A stretch of DNA of 54,019 nucleotides from Solirubrobacterales bacterium (GTDB taxonomy: Bacteria; Actinomycetota; Thermoleophilia; Solirubrobacterales; Solirubrobacteraceae): positions 342 through 54,360 of the forward strand of contig PKYB01000023.1 of assembly GCA_003133565.1 (NCBI GenBank). Direction: 5' to 3'. The translations under genes were made by a program, and so were the position numbers. The notes under the pieces were generated by a model that saw only the letters and a list, made by a program, of their open reading frames with translations, was not told the DNA's origin and did not search any database. This document shows positions 1 through 8,374 of this stretch, one piece after another; positions within the stretch are counted from its first letter, which is position 1; each line of letters starts with the position of its first letter.

Positions 1-599
1 TCTCGCGCCCGGCGATCTTCGCTGCCGCGGTCGCGCTGATCGACCGCGACGGGCCGAGCGCGCTGACGATGCGCGCGGTCGCCGGCGAGCTCGGCGTCGA
101 GGCGATGTCGCTCTACCGCCACGTCGACTCGAAGGAGGCCCTGCTCGACGGCGTCGCCGAGCAGCTGATGGGCGAGATCGAGCCGCGCGGCGTCTCGTCG
201 GATTGGGCGGAGGCGGTGCGGGGATTCGCCAGCAGCGTTCGCGGGCTCGCCCGTGAGCACCCGCAGGCCTTCACGCTGCTCGGGATGCGCGCACTCGCCA
301 GCGCGAGCGCGCTGCAGCCGGTCGAGGATCTCCTGGCAAGCCTGCGAGCCGGCGGCTTCACGCCGGCGCGCGCGGTCGCCGCCTACCGCGCTGTGGCGGC
401 GTTCACACGCGGCTACGCGCTCAGCGAGGTCGCGGGCTTCGCGCTCGACGAGGGCTCGCTGGGAGCGGACACGCTCGGCGACCGCTTCCCGACGATCCGG
501 GCCCTCAGCCGCCATCTCGCAAGCGAGCCGAACCAGGGCAGCTTCCGCGCCGGGATCGAGCTGATCATCAGCGGCCTGAGCGCAGAAAGGGAGCGTTGA
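1..599 (+). CDS. TetR-family transcriptional regulator (5' end outside window)
   Basis: Ligand-responsive DNA-binding repressor of the TetR type. The frame is open to the window edge, so the true start is missing. The visible N-terminus contains the second half of the helix-turn-helix: ALTMRAVAGELGVEAMSLYR followed by HVDSKEALLDGVAE, the classic TetR recognition-helix pattern. The remaining roughly 150 residues are an all-helical C-terminal ligand domain resembling the TetR_C class. Its TGA stop overlaps the ATG of the phzF-like gene by one base (TGATG), so the two are translationally coupled. It may control that gene, which is inference. The ligand is unknown. Confidence 0.9.
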   Translation, partial: SRPAIFAAAVALIDRDGPSALTMRAVAGELGVEAMSLYRHVDSKEALLDGVAEQLMGEIEPRGVSSDWAEAVRGFASSVRGLAREHPQAFTLLGMRALASASALQPVEDLLASLRAGGFTPARAVAAYRAVAAFTRGYALSEVAGFALDEGSLGADTLGDRFPTIRALSRHLASEPNQGSFRAGIELIISGLSAERER

Positions 600-1468
600 T
601 GGAGATCGAGATCGACCTCAGCGAGACCGGCGAAACCCACCCGTACTACGTTCTCGACGTCTTCACCGACACACCGCTCGCGGGCAACCAACTTGCGGTG
701 TTCAGCCAGGGCGAGCGCTTCGACGCGCCGACGATGCAGCGCATCGCGCGCGAGCTGAGCCTGTCGGAAACGGTCTTCGTGTTAGCGCCGGAGCAGGGCG
801 GCGACGCACGCGCGCGGATCTTCACGCCGACCGCCGAGCTGCCCTTCGCAGGACATCCAACGCTCGGCACGGCGATCCTGGTCGCGAGCGCGAGCGGGCG
901 CGATCACGTGCGGCTCGAGACGGCTGGCGGGACGATTCCGGTCGCGATCGAGCGCGACGCCGCGGGGGCTATGTTCGGCCGGATGGAGCAGCCGATCCCA
1001 ACCTGGCGCAGCTACGACCACGCCGACGAGCTGCTGGGCGCGCTCGGCCTCGAGCGCTCGTTGCTGCCTGTCGAGGCCTACACGAACGGACCGGTGCACG
1101 TGTTCGTCGTGCTCGAAGACGAGCAGAGGGTCGCGGCGCTGCAGCCGGACCTGGCGCGGCTGGCCGCGCTCGGGGCGTGCTTCAACTGCGTCTGCAGGCG
1201 TAGTGGCGGCTTCAAGACGCGCATGTTCGCCCCGGCCCTGGGTGTGGCAGAAGACCCGGCGACCGGCTCTGCCGCCGGTCCGCTCGCCGTTCATCTCGCG
1301 CGCCACGGGCAGATCGGCTACGGCGAGGAGATCGAGATCCACCAAGGCGCGGAGATCGGCCGCCCGTCGCTGCTCTACGCGCGTGCCACGGGCGATCGCG
1401 AGCGGATCGAGCGCGTCGAGGTCGCCGGCCACGCGGTGATCGTCGCGCGCGGCGCGTTCAGGCTGTAG
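599..1468 (+). CDS. PhzF-family isomerase/epimerase-like protein
   Basis: 289 aa, the usual PhzF length, with the diaminopimelate-epimerase-like fold of two alpha/beta barrels. The N-terminal YYVLDVFTDTPLAGNQLAVF is typical. SLSETVF carries the conserved glutamate (about residue 57) that acts as general acid/base in PhzF. The second half contains FAPALGVAEDPATGSAAGP, the second family signature. Most family members have no known substrate, and nothing here points to phenazine synthesis. The start is the ATG in the TGATG overlap with the upstream TetR gene; a TTG one codon earlier is less likely. The 3' end overlaps the convergent exoribonuclease-like gene by 11 bp. Confidence 0.9.
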   Translation: MEIEIDLSETGETHPYYVLDVFTDTPLAGNQLAVFSQGERFDAPTMQRIARELSLSETVFVLAPEQGGDARARIFTPTAELPFAGHPTLGTAILVASASGRDHVRLETAGGTIPVAIERDAAGAMFGRMEQPIPTWRSYDHADELLGALGLERSLLPVEAYTNGPVHVFVVLEDEQRVAALQPDLARLAALGACFNCVCRRSGGFKTRMFAPALGVAEDPATGSAAGPLAVHLARHGQIGYGEEIEIHQGAEIGRPSLLYARATGDRERIERVEVAGHAVIVARGAFRL

Positions 1469-2381
1469 GCGCCGCGCGGCGCGAGCCCGGGGCGAGCCCG
1501 TGCTCGAGCGCTCCCTTGACGCCGGCGTCGAGCGCGTTCAGCCGGTAGAGCGCGAGCGCCTCGACGCTCTGGAAGCGCCCGCCCGGCGCCGCATCGGGAC
1601 CGTGATGGCAGAGCACACAGTGCCCCAGCGCCAGCATCCGCTGCTCATCGAGGAGCGCGCCGCCGTGCTGCGCGAGCAGCGCGAGACCGATCTGGACGTG
1701 GCCGAGCAGACGTCCCTCGTCGCTCAGCTCGATCGACGCGCCGTAGCTGAACTCGCGCGTCTTGCCGATGTCGTGGACGATCGCCGCGCACAGCAGCAGG
1801 TCGCCGTCAAGGCGCGGATGCTGCTGGGCGAGCTCCTGCGCCAGGGTCGCGACGGCGACGGTGTGCTCGAGCAGACCGCCGAGGTAGGCGTGGTGGCTCG
1901 CGCGTGTGCATGGCGCCAGCCGCCACGCGGCGCGCAGCTCGCCGTCCGCCAGCATCAGCTCGAGCAGTCGCCGGTAGCCAGGCTCGTAAACCTCGCGCGC
2001 GAGGTGCTCGAGGAAGCCGTCGAGCTCGTCGAGGTCGCGATAAGCGACCGGCAGGAAGCGGGTCGGATCGAGACCGGCGCTGGACGTTCGCTCGACCCGT
2101 TCGAGCTCGACCTGGAGCGCATCGCGGAAGCGCCCGACGCGTCCGGAGACCGCGACCAGCTCGCCGGCGTCGAAGCGCCCACCGTGGAGATCCGCATCGC
2201 GGAAGATTCGCGCCGGCAGCGCCCCGCTGCGATCGCGCAGCTCGAGCGACAGATAGGGCGACCCGCTGCGCGTCAGCAGTCGCTCCTTGCGCGTGCAGGC
2301 GAACACCCCGTCGACGGCGTCGCCGGCACGAAGCGTCGCGAGCGGCGCGCCGCTCGCGGTAAGCAGGCTGGACGGCGTCAT
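1458..2381 (-). CDS. OB-fold/HD-domain 3'-5' exoribonuclease-like protein (YhaM type), paralog 1
   Basis: 307 aa. Residues 15-100 form an OB-fold nucleic-acid-binding domain (RSGSPYLSLELRDRSGALPA). Residues about 160-290 are an HD metal-dependent phosphohydrolase domain with HHAYLGGLLEHT and the HD pair at 203-204 (VHDIGKTREF). This order is that of YhaM/CBF1-type exoribonucleases, which trim single-stranded RNA or DNA 3'-5'. The last HD-superfamily aspartate is replaced by Asn (residue 282, in LYRLNALDAG), whereas the second copy at 29969-30949 keeps Asp. The ATG at 2381 was chosen because the OB domain follows directly. It diverges from the PAC2 gene with only 25 bp between starts. Confidence 0.85.
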   Translation of the reverse strand: MTPSSLLTASGAPLATLRAGDAVDGVFACTRKERLLTRSGSPYLSLELRDRSGALPARIFRDADLHGGRFDAGELVAVSGRVGRFRDALQVELERVERTSSAGLDPTRFLPVAYRDLDELDGFLEHLAREVYEPGYRRLLELMLADGELRAAWRLAPCTRASHHAYLGGLLEHTVAVATLAQELAQQHPRLDGDLLLCAAIVHDIGKTREFSYGASIELSDEGRLLGHVQIGLALLAQHGGALLDEQRMLALGHCVLCHHGPDAAPGGRFQSVEALALYRLNALDAGVKGALEHGLAPGSRRAAPTA

Positions 2382-2393
2382 AGCTGCATGATG

Positions 2394-2399
2394 TACGGT
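2394..2399 (+). promoter_or_regulatory. Putative -10 element (TACGGT) for leaderless PAC2 mRNA
   Basis: TACGGT lies 7 nt before the ATG at 2407. This is the same spacing seen at many other genes in this window, so transcription would begin at or next to the start codon. It argues for ATG 2407 over GTG 2398. No convincing -35 was seen. Confidence 0.45.
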
Positions 2400-2406
2400 G
2401 AAGCGG

Positions 2407-3285
2407 ATGCAGCCGCTGCTGTGGGAGCACCGTCCGGATGGCCTGCGAGCGCCGGCCCTGATCTGCGCCTTCACCGGCTGGAACGACGCTGCCGACGCCG
2501 CGTCGGCAGCACTGTCGTTCGTCGGCAGTGCGCTCGGCGCGACGCGCTTCGCGCGGATCGACCCGGAGGAGTTCTACGACTTCCAGGCCACGCGACCGAA
2601 GGTGGCGCTGGGCGCCGACGGCCAGCGCGAGATCGTCTGGCCGTCGGTCGAGGTGTTCGCCGCCCGCGTGCCGCGCGCGCCCCGCGACCTCGTGCTGCTC
2701 GGCGGTCCCGAGCCGTCGGTTCGCTGGCGCGCGTTCACGCAGCTGATCCTCGATCTCGCCGAGGCGCTCGGGGTGCAGCTGGTCGTCTCGCTCGGAGCGC
2801 TGCTGGCCGACGTTCCGCACACGCTGCCGGTCCAGGTCAGCGGCAGCGGTTCGGACGCCGAGATGATCGAACGGCTCGGCCTGCAGCCGAGCGGCTACGA
2901 AGGGCCGACCGGGATCAACGGCGTCATCGGCGCCGCCTGTGCGGAGCGCGGCCTGCCGTCGGCGAGTCTCTGGGCGAGCGTTCCCCACTACGTCGCGGCG
3001 GCGCCCAACCCGAAGGCGGCACTGGCCCTGATCCGCCGGCTCGAGGGCATCGTCGGCGTGGCAGTCGACGCGAGCGAGCTCGAGTCGGCCGCCGCCGACT
3101 ACGAGCGCCAGGTCGGGATCGCAGTCCAGAGCGACCCGGACGTCCAGGCGTTCGTCGAGCGGCTCGAGCAGCTCGCCGAGGACGAGCGCAGCAGCGAGCC
3201 GGAGGACATCCCCTCGGGCGAGCGGCTCGCGAGCGAGTTCCAGCGCTTCCTGCGCCAGCGCGGCGGCGAGGGCCGACAGGGGTAG
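2407..3285 (+). CDS. PAC2 family protein
   Basis: 292 aa, PAC2 (proteasome-assembly-chaperone 2-like) domain over residues about 5-220. Recognisable motifs are ALICAFTGWNDAADAAS at the N-terminus, VVSLGALLADVPHT, and PTGINGVIGAACAERGLPSASLWASVPHYV. The C-terminal 70 residues are acidic and helical. In actinobacteria PAC2 proteins are widespread and often studied alongside the 20S proteasome, but their role is not settled. No proteasome subunit, Pup or ARC ATPase lies in this window. A GTG nine bases upstream is the alternative start. Confidence 0.85.
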   Translation: MQPLLWEHRPDGLRAPALICAFTGWNDAADAASAALSFVGSALGATRFARIDPEEFYDFQATRPKVALGADGQREIVWPSVEVFAARVPRAPRDLVLLGGPEPSVRWRAFTQLILDLAEALGVQLVVSLGALLADVPHTLPVQVSGSGSDAEMIERLGLQPSGYEGPTGINGVIGAACAERGLPSASLWASVPHYVAAAPNPKAALALIRRLEGIVGVAVDASELESAAADYERQVGIAVQSDPDVQAFVERLEQLAEDERSSEPEDIPSGERLASEFQRFLRQRGGEGRQG

Positions 3286-3323
3286 GGGGTGTGGTTCCGG
3301 GGGGCCGCATGCGCCGAGGCCGT

Positions 3324-6300
3324 TCAGCGCTCGGCGGCGGGACAGGCGATGCGGTAGTCGCAGAGCGCGCAGACCGCGCGCGAGGGTGTCGGCTCGAAGG
3401 CCTGCGAAAGGATCCCCTCGCCGGCCTGCTTTACGGTCTCGGCGATCCAGGCGGCGCCGGCCTCCTCGGGGCCGAGGCTGACGCGTTCGTCGTCGAGCAC
3501 GTAGTAGTAGGTCCGCTCGGTCGCCTCGAGCTGCCAGGTCTCGCGCGCCGCGACCGCGTAGAGCGCGAGCTGGACGTCCTCGCGCAGCTGCTCGGCGCGC
3601 TTTGGCAGGCTCGTCTTGTAGTCGATCAACTCGTAGCCGCCACCGGGCAGCTCGTCGATCCGGTCGACGCGGCCGCGGATCAGGTGCGGCCCGAGCGGGA
3701 ACGTGAAGTTTCGCTCGAACCAGCGGGGCGTCGGGCCGTTGGGGCCGGCCTGGGCGAAGCGCTGCTCGTAGCGAAGCAGCGAGCCGCGCGCCTTCTGGCG
3801 CAGCTGGAGCTCCTCGCCCGAGTCGCCGAAGCCGGCGCGGCGCCAGGCGACGTCGAGCAGGGCGATGATGAGCTCGGCGCCGCCGGTCGCGGTGGCGCCG
3901 GTCGCGGCGCCACCGGAGTGCTCATGGAAGCGCTCGAGCACCTGGTGGACGACGATGCCGAAGCGCTGGTTGAGCGTCGGCTCGCGCGGGATCCGCAGCA
4001 CCCGGGCGAACTTGTAGCGCAGCGGGCAGGCCCGGTAGGTGTCGACGTCGCTGGCCGAGAGCACGAGGCCGTCGCCGCGGCGCGGCAGGAAGGCCGCGAG
4101 CGACGGCTCCTCGCGGGCTGCTGGCCAGGGCGCGCCGCGCCGGGCGCGCTCGTCGCCGCCGAGCAGCAGATCGTCGAGCGGTGAGCTGAGCAGGATCTCG
4201 CGCTCGAGCGGCGTTGCCGCGGCGGACAGCCTCGCGTTGACGTCGGCGAGGGCGTCCTTGACGGTCTGCTCGGCGGCGCGAGTGGGGTCGCGGCGCTCGA
4301 GCAGCGCGGCGAGCTTGATCAGCTCGAGCAGGCGCACGACGGCGTGCGTCACGTCCAGGTCGGTGTCGAAGCGCAGCTCGCCGAGGCGCGCGCCGACGCG
4401 GGCGACCGAGTCGAGCAGCTCTTCGCGGCGCTCGCCGAACAGGGCGTGGAGCGCCTCCGACGGCCCGAACAACTCCTCCTCGCGCTCCTCCCAGCTGCCG
4501 CCGAGCGCCGCGCGTACGAGTTCGACGGGAGCCGGGGCGAGGGGAGCGGCTGCGGCGGTCGGCACGTCCGCGAAGACGAGTCCAAGATGCGCGCGCGTCA
4601 TCGCGACGTAGACCGCGCGCGGGGTCATCGATTGGCCGGCGCTGAGCACGAAGACGTGGTCGAAGGCCTGCCCGCCGACGTCGCCGGCGCCGGCGACGAG
4701 GACGGCGGCGGGATCGACGCCGGCGATCATCTCCTCCTCGCCGATCCCCGACTCGGCGACGGCGGCCGCGTAGGCCGCGAACTCGCGCGGCGTCGCGCCC
4801 GGCACGGCACGCGCATGGCGCGCGGCGAGTTCGCTCAGCTGGGCGAGGTTGATGAGGCGCTCGGCGACGTCCGCGCGAGCGCTGAAGAGCTGATGGCGGC
4901 GCAGCCCGAGACGCTCGATCAGGCGGTGGACGAAGAGATCCGCTCGCTCCTCGTCGAGCGCGGCAGCCGACGCGCGCTGGATCTGGAGGAAATTCGCGAC
5001 GCGCTCACGCGCCTCGGGCGGGAGCTGCGAGGACTCCAGCGCCGCCGCCAATCCGCTGACCACGTCGAGCTTGCGCCGGCGCGCCAGCTGCACGCAGCGC
5101 GCGATGTCAACCGCGTGCAGCTCGATCGGCGGCCGCGCGAGCGCGCGCACCACCGCGGCCGCGTCGCGGGGGTCGACGAGCAGCCGCAGCCAGGCCAGTA
5201 CGTCGCGGACCTCGGTCCGCTCAAAGAATGCGCCGGGTCCGAGGATCCGATGCTCGACGCCACGCTCGTCAAGAGCCTCGATCACCGCCGTGGCGTCGGC
5301 GGCGACCGACCGCAGAAGCACCACGCAGCGCTCCGGCGCGACACCGGCGCGCAGCAGCCGCTCGAGCTCGGCTGACACGTGCTGGGCCTGCGCACGCACG
5401 CTCGCGCAGCGCCAGAAGTGGACCGGTGCCTCACCGGCCGGCGATTTGTGGAGGACCGCGTCGTCGGCGATCGCGAGTGCAGCGGTGATGACGCTCGGCG
5501 GGCAGCGCAAGCTGGTGTCGAGGCGCACGATCGCGGCGCCCGGATGCTCGGCAGCGAGGTGCTCGAGGGCGCCGTCGCCATCGCGCAGGCGCGCCTCGTG
5601 GTCGTCCCCGGCCACGGTCAGCGAGATGCCGCCTGCGGCGAGCGCCCGCACCAGCTCGCGCTCACCCGCGCCGCGCGTCTGCCAGTCGTCGACGAGCAGC
5701 TGCTCGTGGCGCCGCGCCAGCTCCTCCGACAAGGACGGCTCACGCTCGAGCATTCGCACGCAGGCGATCAGCCGGTCGCCCACGTCAAGCGAGCCGCGCT
5801 CCCCCAGCAGGCGGTCGTGGGCCAGGTAGACGACGGCGAACTCGCGGTCGCGCTCGCTGCCGTCGGCCGCCGTCGCGGCGAAGCGCTCGGCGTCGATCAG
5901 CTGCGCCTTGAGCTGGTCGATGCGTCGCACGAAGGCCGCGAACAGGCTCACCGGCCGGCCGCGGAAGTCGTGGTGGCGCAACTCGAGCTGCGCGGCGCTC
6001 TCGAGCAGCAGGGCGAGGCGCTCGCCCGCCGTGAGGACCGGCGGCGGCTCCTCGATCCCGGCCGCGGTTGCCTGCTCGGCGAGCAGGCTCGCGCAGAACC
6101 CGGCCATCGTGTGGACCGAGAGCGCTTCGTGCGGTCGATCGAGCAGCGCCTCGATGCGACGCACCGCCGCCTGCACGGCGCGCTCGTCGCGGACGATCAG
6201 CAGCGGCCGGTGCGCTTCGAGGCCGGCTTCGACGAGCCAGCAGAAGCGGGCGGCCAGGACCTCCGTCTTACCCGCACCCGGCACGCCGTCGATTAGCAGC

Positions 6301-6365
6301 GGCGCCGACCGCTGGCCGATCGCTTCGCGCTGCGCATCGGTCAGCCCGTTGAGCGGATTCGCCAC
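3324..6365 (-). CDS. UvrD-like helicase fused to RecB-type PD-(D/E)XK nuclease with Fe-S cluster site (AdnA/AdnB-like)
   Basis: 1013 aa. Residues 27-34 are Walker A (GVPGAGKT). The Walker B/motif II region reads LLVDDWQ (about 223-229), with Asp where UvrD enzymes have Glu (DExQ). Motif VI is intact (YVAMTRA, 586-592), but the usual TxHxxKGLE motif V region is replaced by a glycine-rich stretch (558-568). The C-terminal nuclease has VVHQVLERF (805-813), GRVDRID (898-904), LIDYKT (913-918) and QLALY. Cys780 with Cys999-x2-Cys1002-x5-Cys1008 matches the AddB/AdnB iron-sulfur staple. The likely role is end resection in double-strand-break repair, as for AdnAB, but no second subunit is adjacent. 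The start is GTG 6365, six bases after a TATCCT -10; ATG 6386 is a weaker alternative. Confidence 0.85.
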   Translation of the reverse strand: MANPLNGLTDAQREAIGQRSAPLLIDGVPGAGKTEVLAARFCWLVEAGLEAHRPLLIVRDERAVQAAVRRIEALLDRPHEALSVHTMAGFCASLLAEQATAAGIEEPPPVLTAGERLALLLESAAQLELRHHDFRGRPVSLFAAFVRRIDQLKAQLIDAERFAATAADGSERDREFAVVYLAHDRLLGERGSLDVGDRLIACVRMLEREPSLSEELARRHEQLLVDDWQTRGAGERELVRALAAGGISLTVAGDDHEARLRDGDGALEHLAAEHPGAAIVRLDTSLRCPPSVITAALAIADDAVLHKSPAGEAPVHFWRCASVRAQAQHVSAELERLLRAGVAPERCVVLLRSVAADATAVIEALDERGVEHRILGPGAFFERTEVRDVLAWLRLLVDPRDAAAVVRALARPPIELHAVDIARCVQLARRRKLDVVSGLAAALESSQLPPEARERVANFLQIQRASAAALDEERADLFVHRLIERLGLRRHQLFSARADVAERLINLAQLSELAARHARAVPGATPREFAAYAAAVAESGIGEEEMIAGVDPAAVLVAGAGDVGGQAFDHVFVLSAGQSMTPRAVYVAMTRAHLGLVFADVPTAAAAPLAPAPVELVRAALGGSWEEREEELFGPSEALHALFGERREELLDSVARVGARLGELRFDTDLDVTHAVVRLLELIKLAALLERRDPTRAAEQTVKDALADVNARLSAAATPLEREILLSSPLDDLLLGGDERARRGAPWPAAREEPSLAAFLPRRGDGLVLSASDVDTYRACPLRYKFARVLRIPREPTLNQRFGIVVHQVLERFHEHSGGAATGATATGGAELIIALLDVAWRRAGFGDSGEELQLRQKARGSLLRYEQRFAQAGPNGPTPRWFERNFTFPLGPHLIRGRVDRIDELPGGGYELIDYKTSLPKRAEQLREDVQLALYAVAARETWQLEATERTYYYVLDDERVSLGPEEAGAAWIAETVKQAGEGILSQAFEPTPSRAVCALCDYRIACPAAER
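6349..6354 (+). promoter_or_regulatory. Putative -35 element (TTGAGC) for the IMPase gene
   Basis: TTGAGC sits 16 bp upstream of the TAGGAT -10 (6371-6376). It lies inside the first codons of the divergent helicase-nuclease gene. Confidence 0.4.
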
Positions 6366-6370
6366 GCACC

Positions 6371-6377
6371 TAGGATA
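6371..6377. promoter_or_regulatory. Symmetric shared -10 element for two divergent leaderless genes
   Basis: The heptamer TAGGATA reads TAGGAT on the plus strand, 8 nt before the IMPase ATG at 6385. It reads TATCCT on the minus strand, 6 nt before the helicase-nuclease GTG at 6365. Both hexamers match TANNNT, so one element could open the duplex for both directions. Confidence 0.6.
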
Positions 6378-6384
6378 TGACCGC

Positions 6385-7230
6385 ATGGAGGCCACCGCGC
6401 ACGCTCCCGACTGGCTCAGCGCGTGCCGTCGGATCGTTGCCGAGATCAGCGCGATGCTCGACGCGCACCCGAGCACCGGCGCACGCGCGGTGGAGCTGAG
6501 TCGCGGCGCCGGTGGCGATCGCACGCTGGTGATCGACGCTGCCGCCGAGCGCCTGATCTTCGACGAGCTCGAGCGGCTGCACGGCGCAGGTCACGAGTTC
6601 ACCGTGATCTCCGAGGAACGCGGCGAGGCGGCCTACGGCTCCGGCGAGCTGCGCATCATCGTCGATCCGATCGACGGCTCGATGAACGCAAAGCGCGGGC
6701 TCTGGCCGTACACCGTCTCGATCGCCGTCGCCGACGGTCCGAGCATGGCCGACGTCAGCTTCGGCTTCGTCCATGACTTCGGCCTCGGCGAGGAATGGAG
6801 CGCCGAGCGCGGAGCGGGGGCGCGGCTCAACGGGCGGGCGCTGAGCTTGGCCGGTGGCGAGCGACGCACCCCGGAGGGCCTGCTCGAGCTGGTCGCGATC
6901 GAGCTGGCGCGCCCGCAGCGGATCGGCGCGGGGCTCCCCGGGCTGGCCGCGGTCGCACACCGGCTGCGCGTGTTTGGCTCGATCGCCTTCTCGCTGTGCC
7001 AGCTCGCGGGCGGCCGGATCGACGGCATGGCGACCCTGTCGAGCGCCCGCTCGGTCGACACCGCGGCAGCGCAGCTGATCGTCCGCGAGAGCGGCGGCCT
7101 CGTCGCTTTCACTGCCGGCGCGGACCCGCTTGCGGCGTCGCTCGAGTTGGCCGCGCGTTCACCGCTGATCGCCGCCCGCACCGAGGCCGGGCTTGCCGAG
7201 CTGGCGAGGGTGCCATCATCACAAGCGTGA
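6385..7230 (+). CDS. Inositol monophosphatase-family phosphatase
   Basis: 281 aa, the normal length for IMPase/FBPase/CysQ-type Mg-dependent, Li-sensitive phosphatases. Metal ligands are visible: SEERG (E77/E78) and VDPIDGSMN (D94, D97). The C-terminal RSVDTAAAQLIVRESGG corresponds to the WDxAAG motif, with Val-Asp instead of Trp-Asp. The substrate cannot be read from sequence: inositol phosphate, PAP and fructose-1,6-bisphosphate are all possible. The stop overlaps the GTG of the metalloprotease gene (GTGA), so the pair forms an operon. The ATG at 6385 is preceded by TAGGAT at leaderless spacing. Confidence 0.88.
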   Translation: MEATAHAPDWLSACRRIVAEISAMLDAHPSTGARAVELSRGAGGDRTLVIDAAAERLIFDELERLHGAGHEFTVISEERGEAAYGSGELRIIVDPIDGSMNAKRGLWPYTVSIAVADGPSMADVSFGFVHDFGLGEEWSAERGAGARLNGRALSLAGGERRTPEGLLELVAIELARPQRIGAGLPGLAAVAHRLRVFGSIAFSLCQLAGGRIDGMATLSSARSVDTAAAQLIVRESGGLVAFTAGADPLAASLELAARSPLIAARTEAGLAELARVPSSQA

Positions 7231-8276
7231 TCGATTGGAGCCTCGTGACGCGGATCGCCGGTGCGGTCTCCGGCGACAGCCAGCGCGGGACCTACGCTGG
7301 CAAGAACATCGACCCTGTCGCAGAGGACGCACAGCGACGTGTCGTGGCCTATAGCGGCATGACACCGGACGCGCCGCTACCGCGCCCGGAGCTCGTCTCA
7401 CGGCCGGATTGGATCGCCGCCAACGTCACCTCGATGCGCCCGGTGTTCGACTCGCTGGAAGCACGTCTCGGCGCCCAGGGCTTGGGCGGACCGCTCGGCC
7501 GCGCCAGCCGCGCGGCCAGTAGCGCGATCCTCTCCGCGCACCTCGGGGCGCTCACCGGCTTCCTCTCCCAGCGCGTGCTCGGCCAGTACGACATGCCGCT
7601 GCTTGACCCAAACGGCAGCTCGCGACTCCTGCTCGTCGTCCCTAACGTCCTGCACACGGCGGAGCGGCTCGACGCCGACCGCGACGACCTGCTGCGCTGG
7701 GTGACGCTGCACGAGGTCACACACGCGGTGCAGTTCACCTCGGTGCCGTGGCTGCGCGAACACCTCGCCAGCGGACTGCGGGAGCTGCTCGATTCGCTCG
7801 AGCTGCGCGTGTCGGCGTCGCCGTCGATGCGGATGCCCACAAGCGCGGATCTACGCGAACTCGCGCGCGGTGCTCGCCGCGGCGAGCTGATCAGCTTCGT
7901 GATCGGGCGCGAGCGGCGCGCGCTGGTCGATCGCTTGCAGAGCACGATGGCGGTGATCGAGGGACACGCCGAGCACGTCATGGACGCCGTCGGCGCCGAG
8001 ATCATCCCTTCCCAAGCCCAGCTGCGTGACGCGCTCGAGCGTCGGCGCGCGACCCGCTCGACACCACTGCGCCTGATTGAGCGCATCCTTGGCATCGAGC
8101 TCAAAATGCGCCAGTACCGCGAGGGAAAGCGCTTTTGCGATTGGGTCATCGAGCGCGGCGGAACCGAGGCGCTGAACCGCGTCTGGTCCTCACCGGAGGC
8201 GCTCCCCAGCGCCGACGAGCTCGCCGATCCAGACCTCTGGCTGACCCGCACAGCAGCCGGGCTCGTCACAAAGTAG
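7227..8276 (+). CDS. DUF2342 zinc-dependent metalloprotease-like protein
   Basis: 349 aa. Matches the actinobacterial family described as zinc-dependent metalloprotease / coenzyme F420 biosynthesis-associated protein. The zincin-like motif LHEVTHAVQF (residues 161-170, HEVTH) follows LLVVPN. A second acidic motif, IEGHAEHVMD, about 80 residues later is the likely third-ligand region. The N-terminus (VIDWSLVTRIAGAVSG) is family-typical. The F420 association is a phylogenetic co-occurrence; no F420 gene lies in this window. GTG 7227 overlaps the IMPase stop by 4 bp. The substrate is unknown. Confidence 0.88.
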   Translation: MIDWSLVTRIAGAVSGDSQRGTYAGKNIDPVAEDAQRRVVAYSGMTPDAPLPRPELVSRPDWIAANVTSMRPVFDSLEARLGAQGLGGPLGRASRAASSAILSAHLGALTGFLSQRVLGQYDMPLLDPNGSSRLLLVVPNVLHTAERLDADRDDLLRWVTLHEVTHAVQFTSVPWLREHLASGLRELLDSLELRVSASPSMRMPTSADLRELARGARRGELISFVIGRERRALVDRLQSTMAVIEGHAEHVMDAVGAEIIPSQAQLRDALERRRATRSTPLRLIERILGIELKMRQYREGKRFCDWVIERGGTEALNRVWSSPEALPSADELADPDLWLTRTAAGLVTK

Positions 8277-8336
8277 AGCCCGCCGCGGTCCGAAAATCTG
8301 GGCGATATGCGCGTTTTCAGGGCGTCTTGTTACAAA

Positions 8337-8353
8337 GTTTGGGAGATTCAAAC
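8337..8353. repeat. Inverted repeat GTTTG-N7-CAAAC upstream of 8375 gene
   Basis: Perfect 5-bp arms with a 7-bp spacer, 22 bp before the start of the small hypothetical gene and just upstream of its TATCCT -10. It is a candidate operator; short arms make chance possible. Confidence 0.3.
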
Positions 8354-8362
8354 ATTCGTTGC

Positions 8363-8368
8363 TATCCT
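8363..8368 (+). promoter_or_regulatory. Putative -10 element (TATCCT) for the 8375 gene
   Basis: TATCCT is 6 nt before ATG 8375, giving leaderless spacing. No clear -35. Confidence 0.45.
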
Positions 8369-8374
8369 GGGAAT

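Noticed and set aside
1500-4184. 894-codon open frame on the plus strand opposite the HD protein and helicase genes
   Set aside because: It runs antisense to, and across, three well-supported genes and has no recognisable domain. Long spurious frames are expected in DNA this GC-rich.
6366-6524. N-terminal extension of the helicase-nuclease to 6524
   Set aside because: The extra 53 residues overlap the IMPase gene and its promoter and resemble no helicase N-terminus. GTG 6365 with TATCCT upstream fits better.
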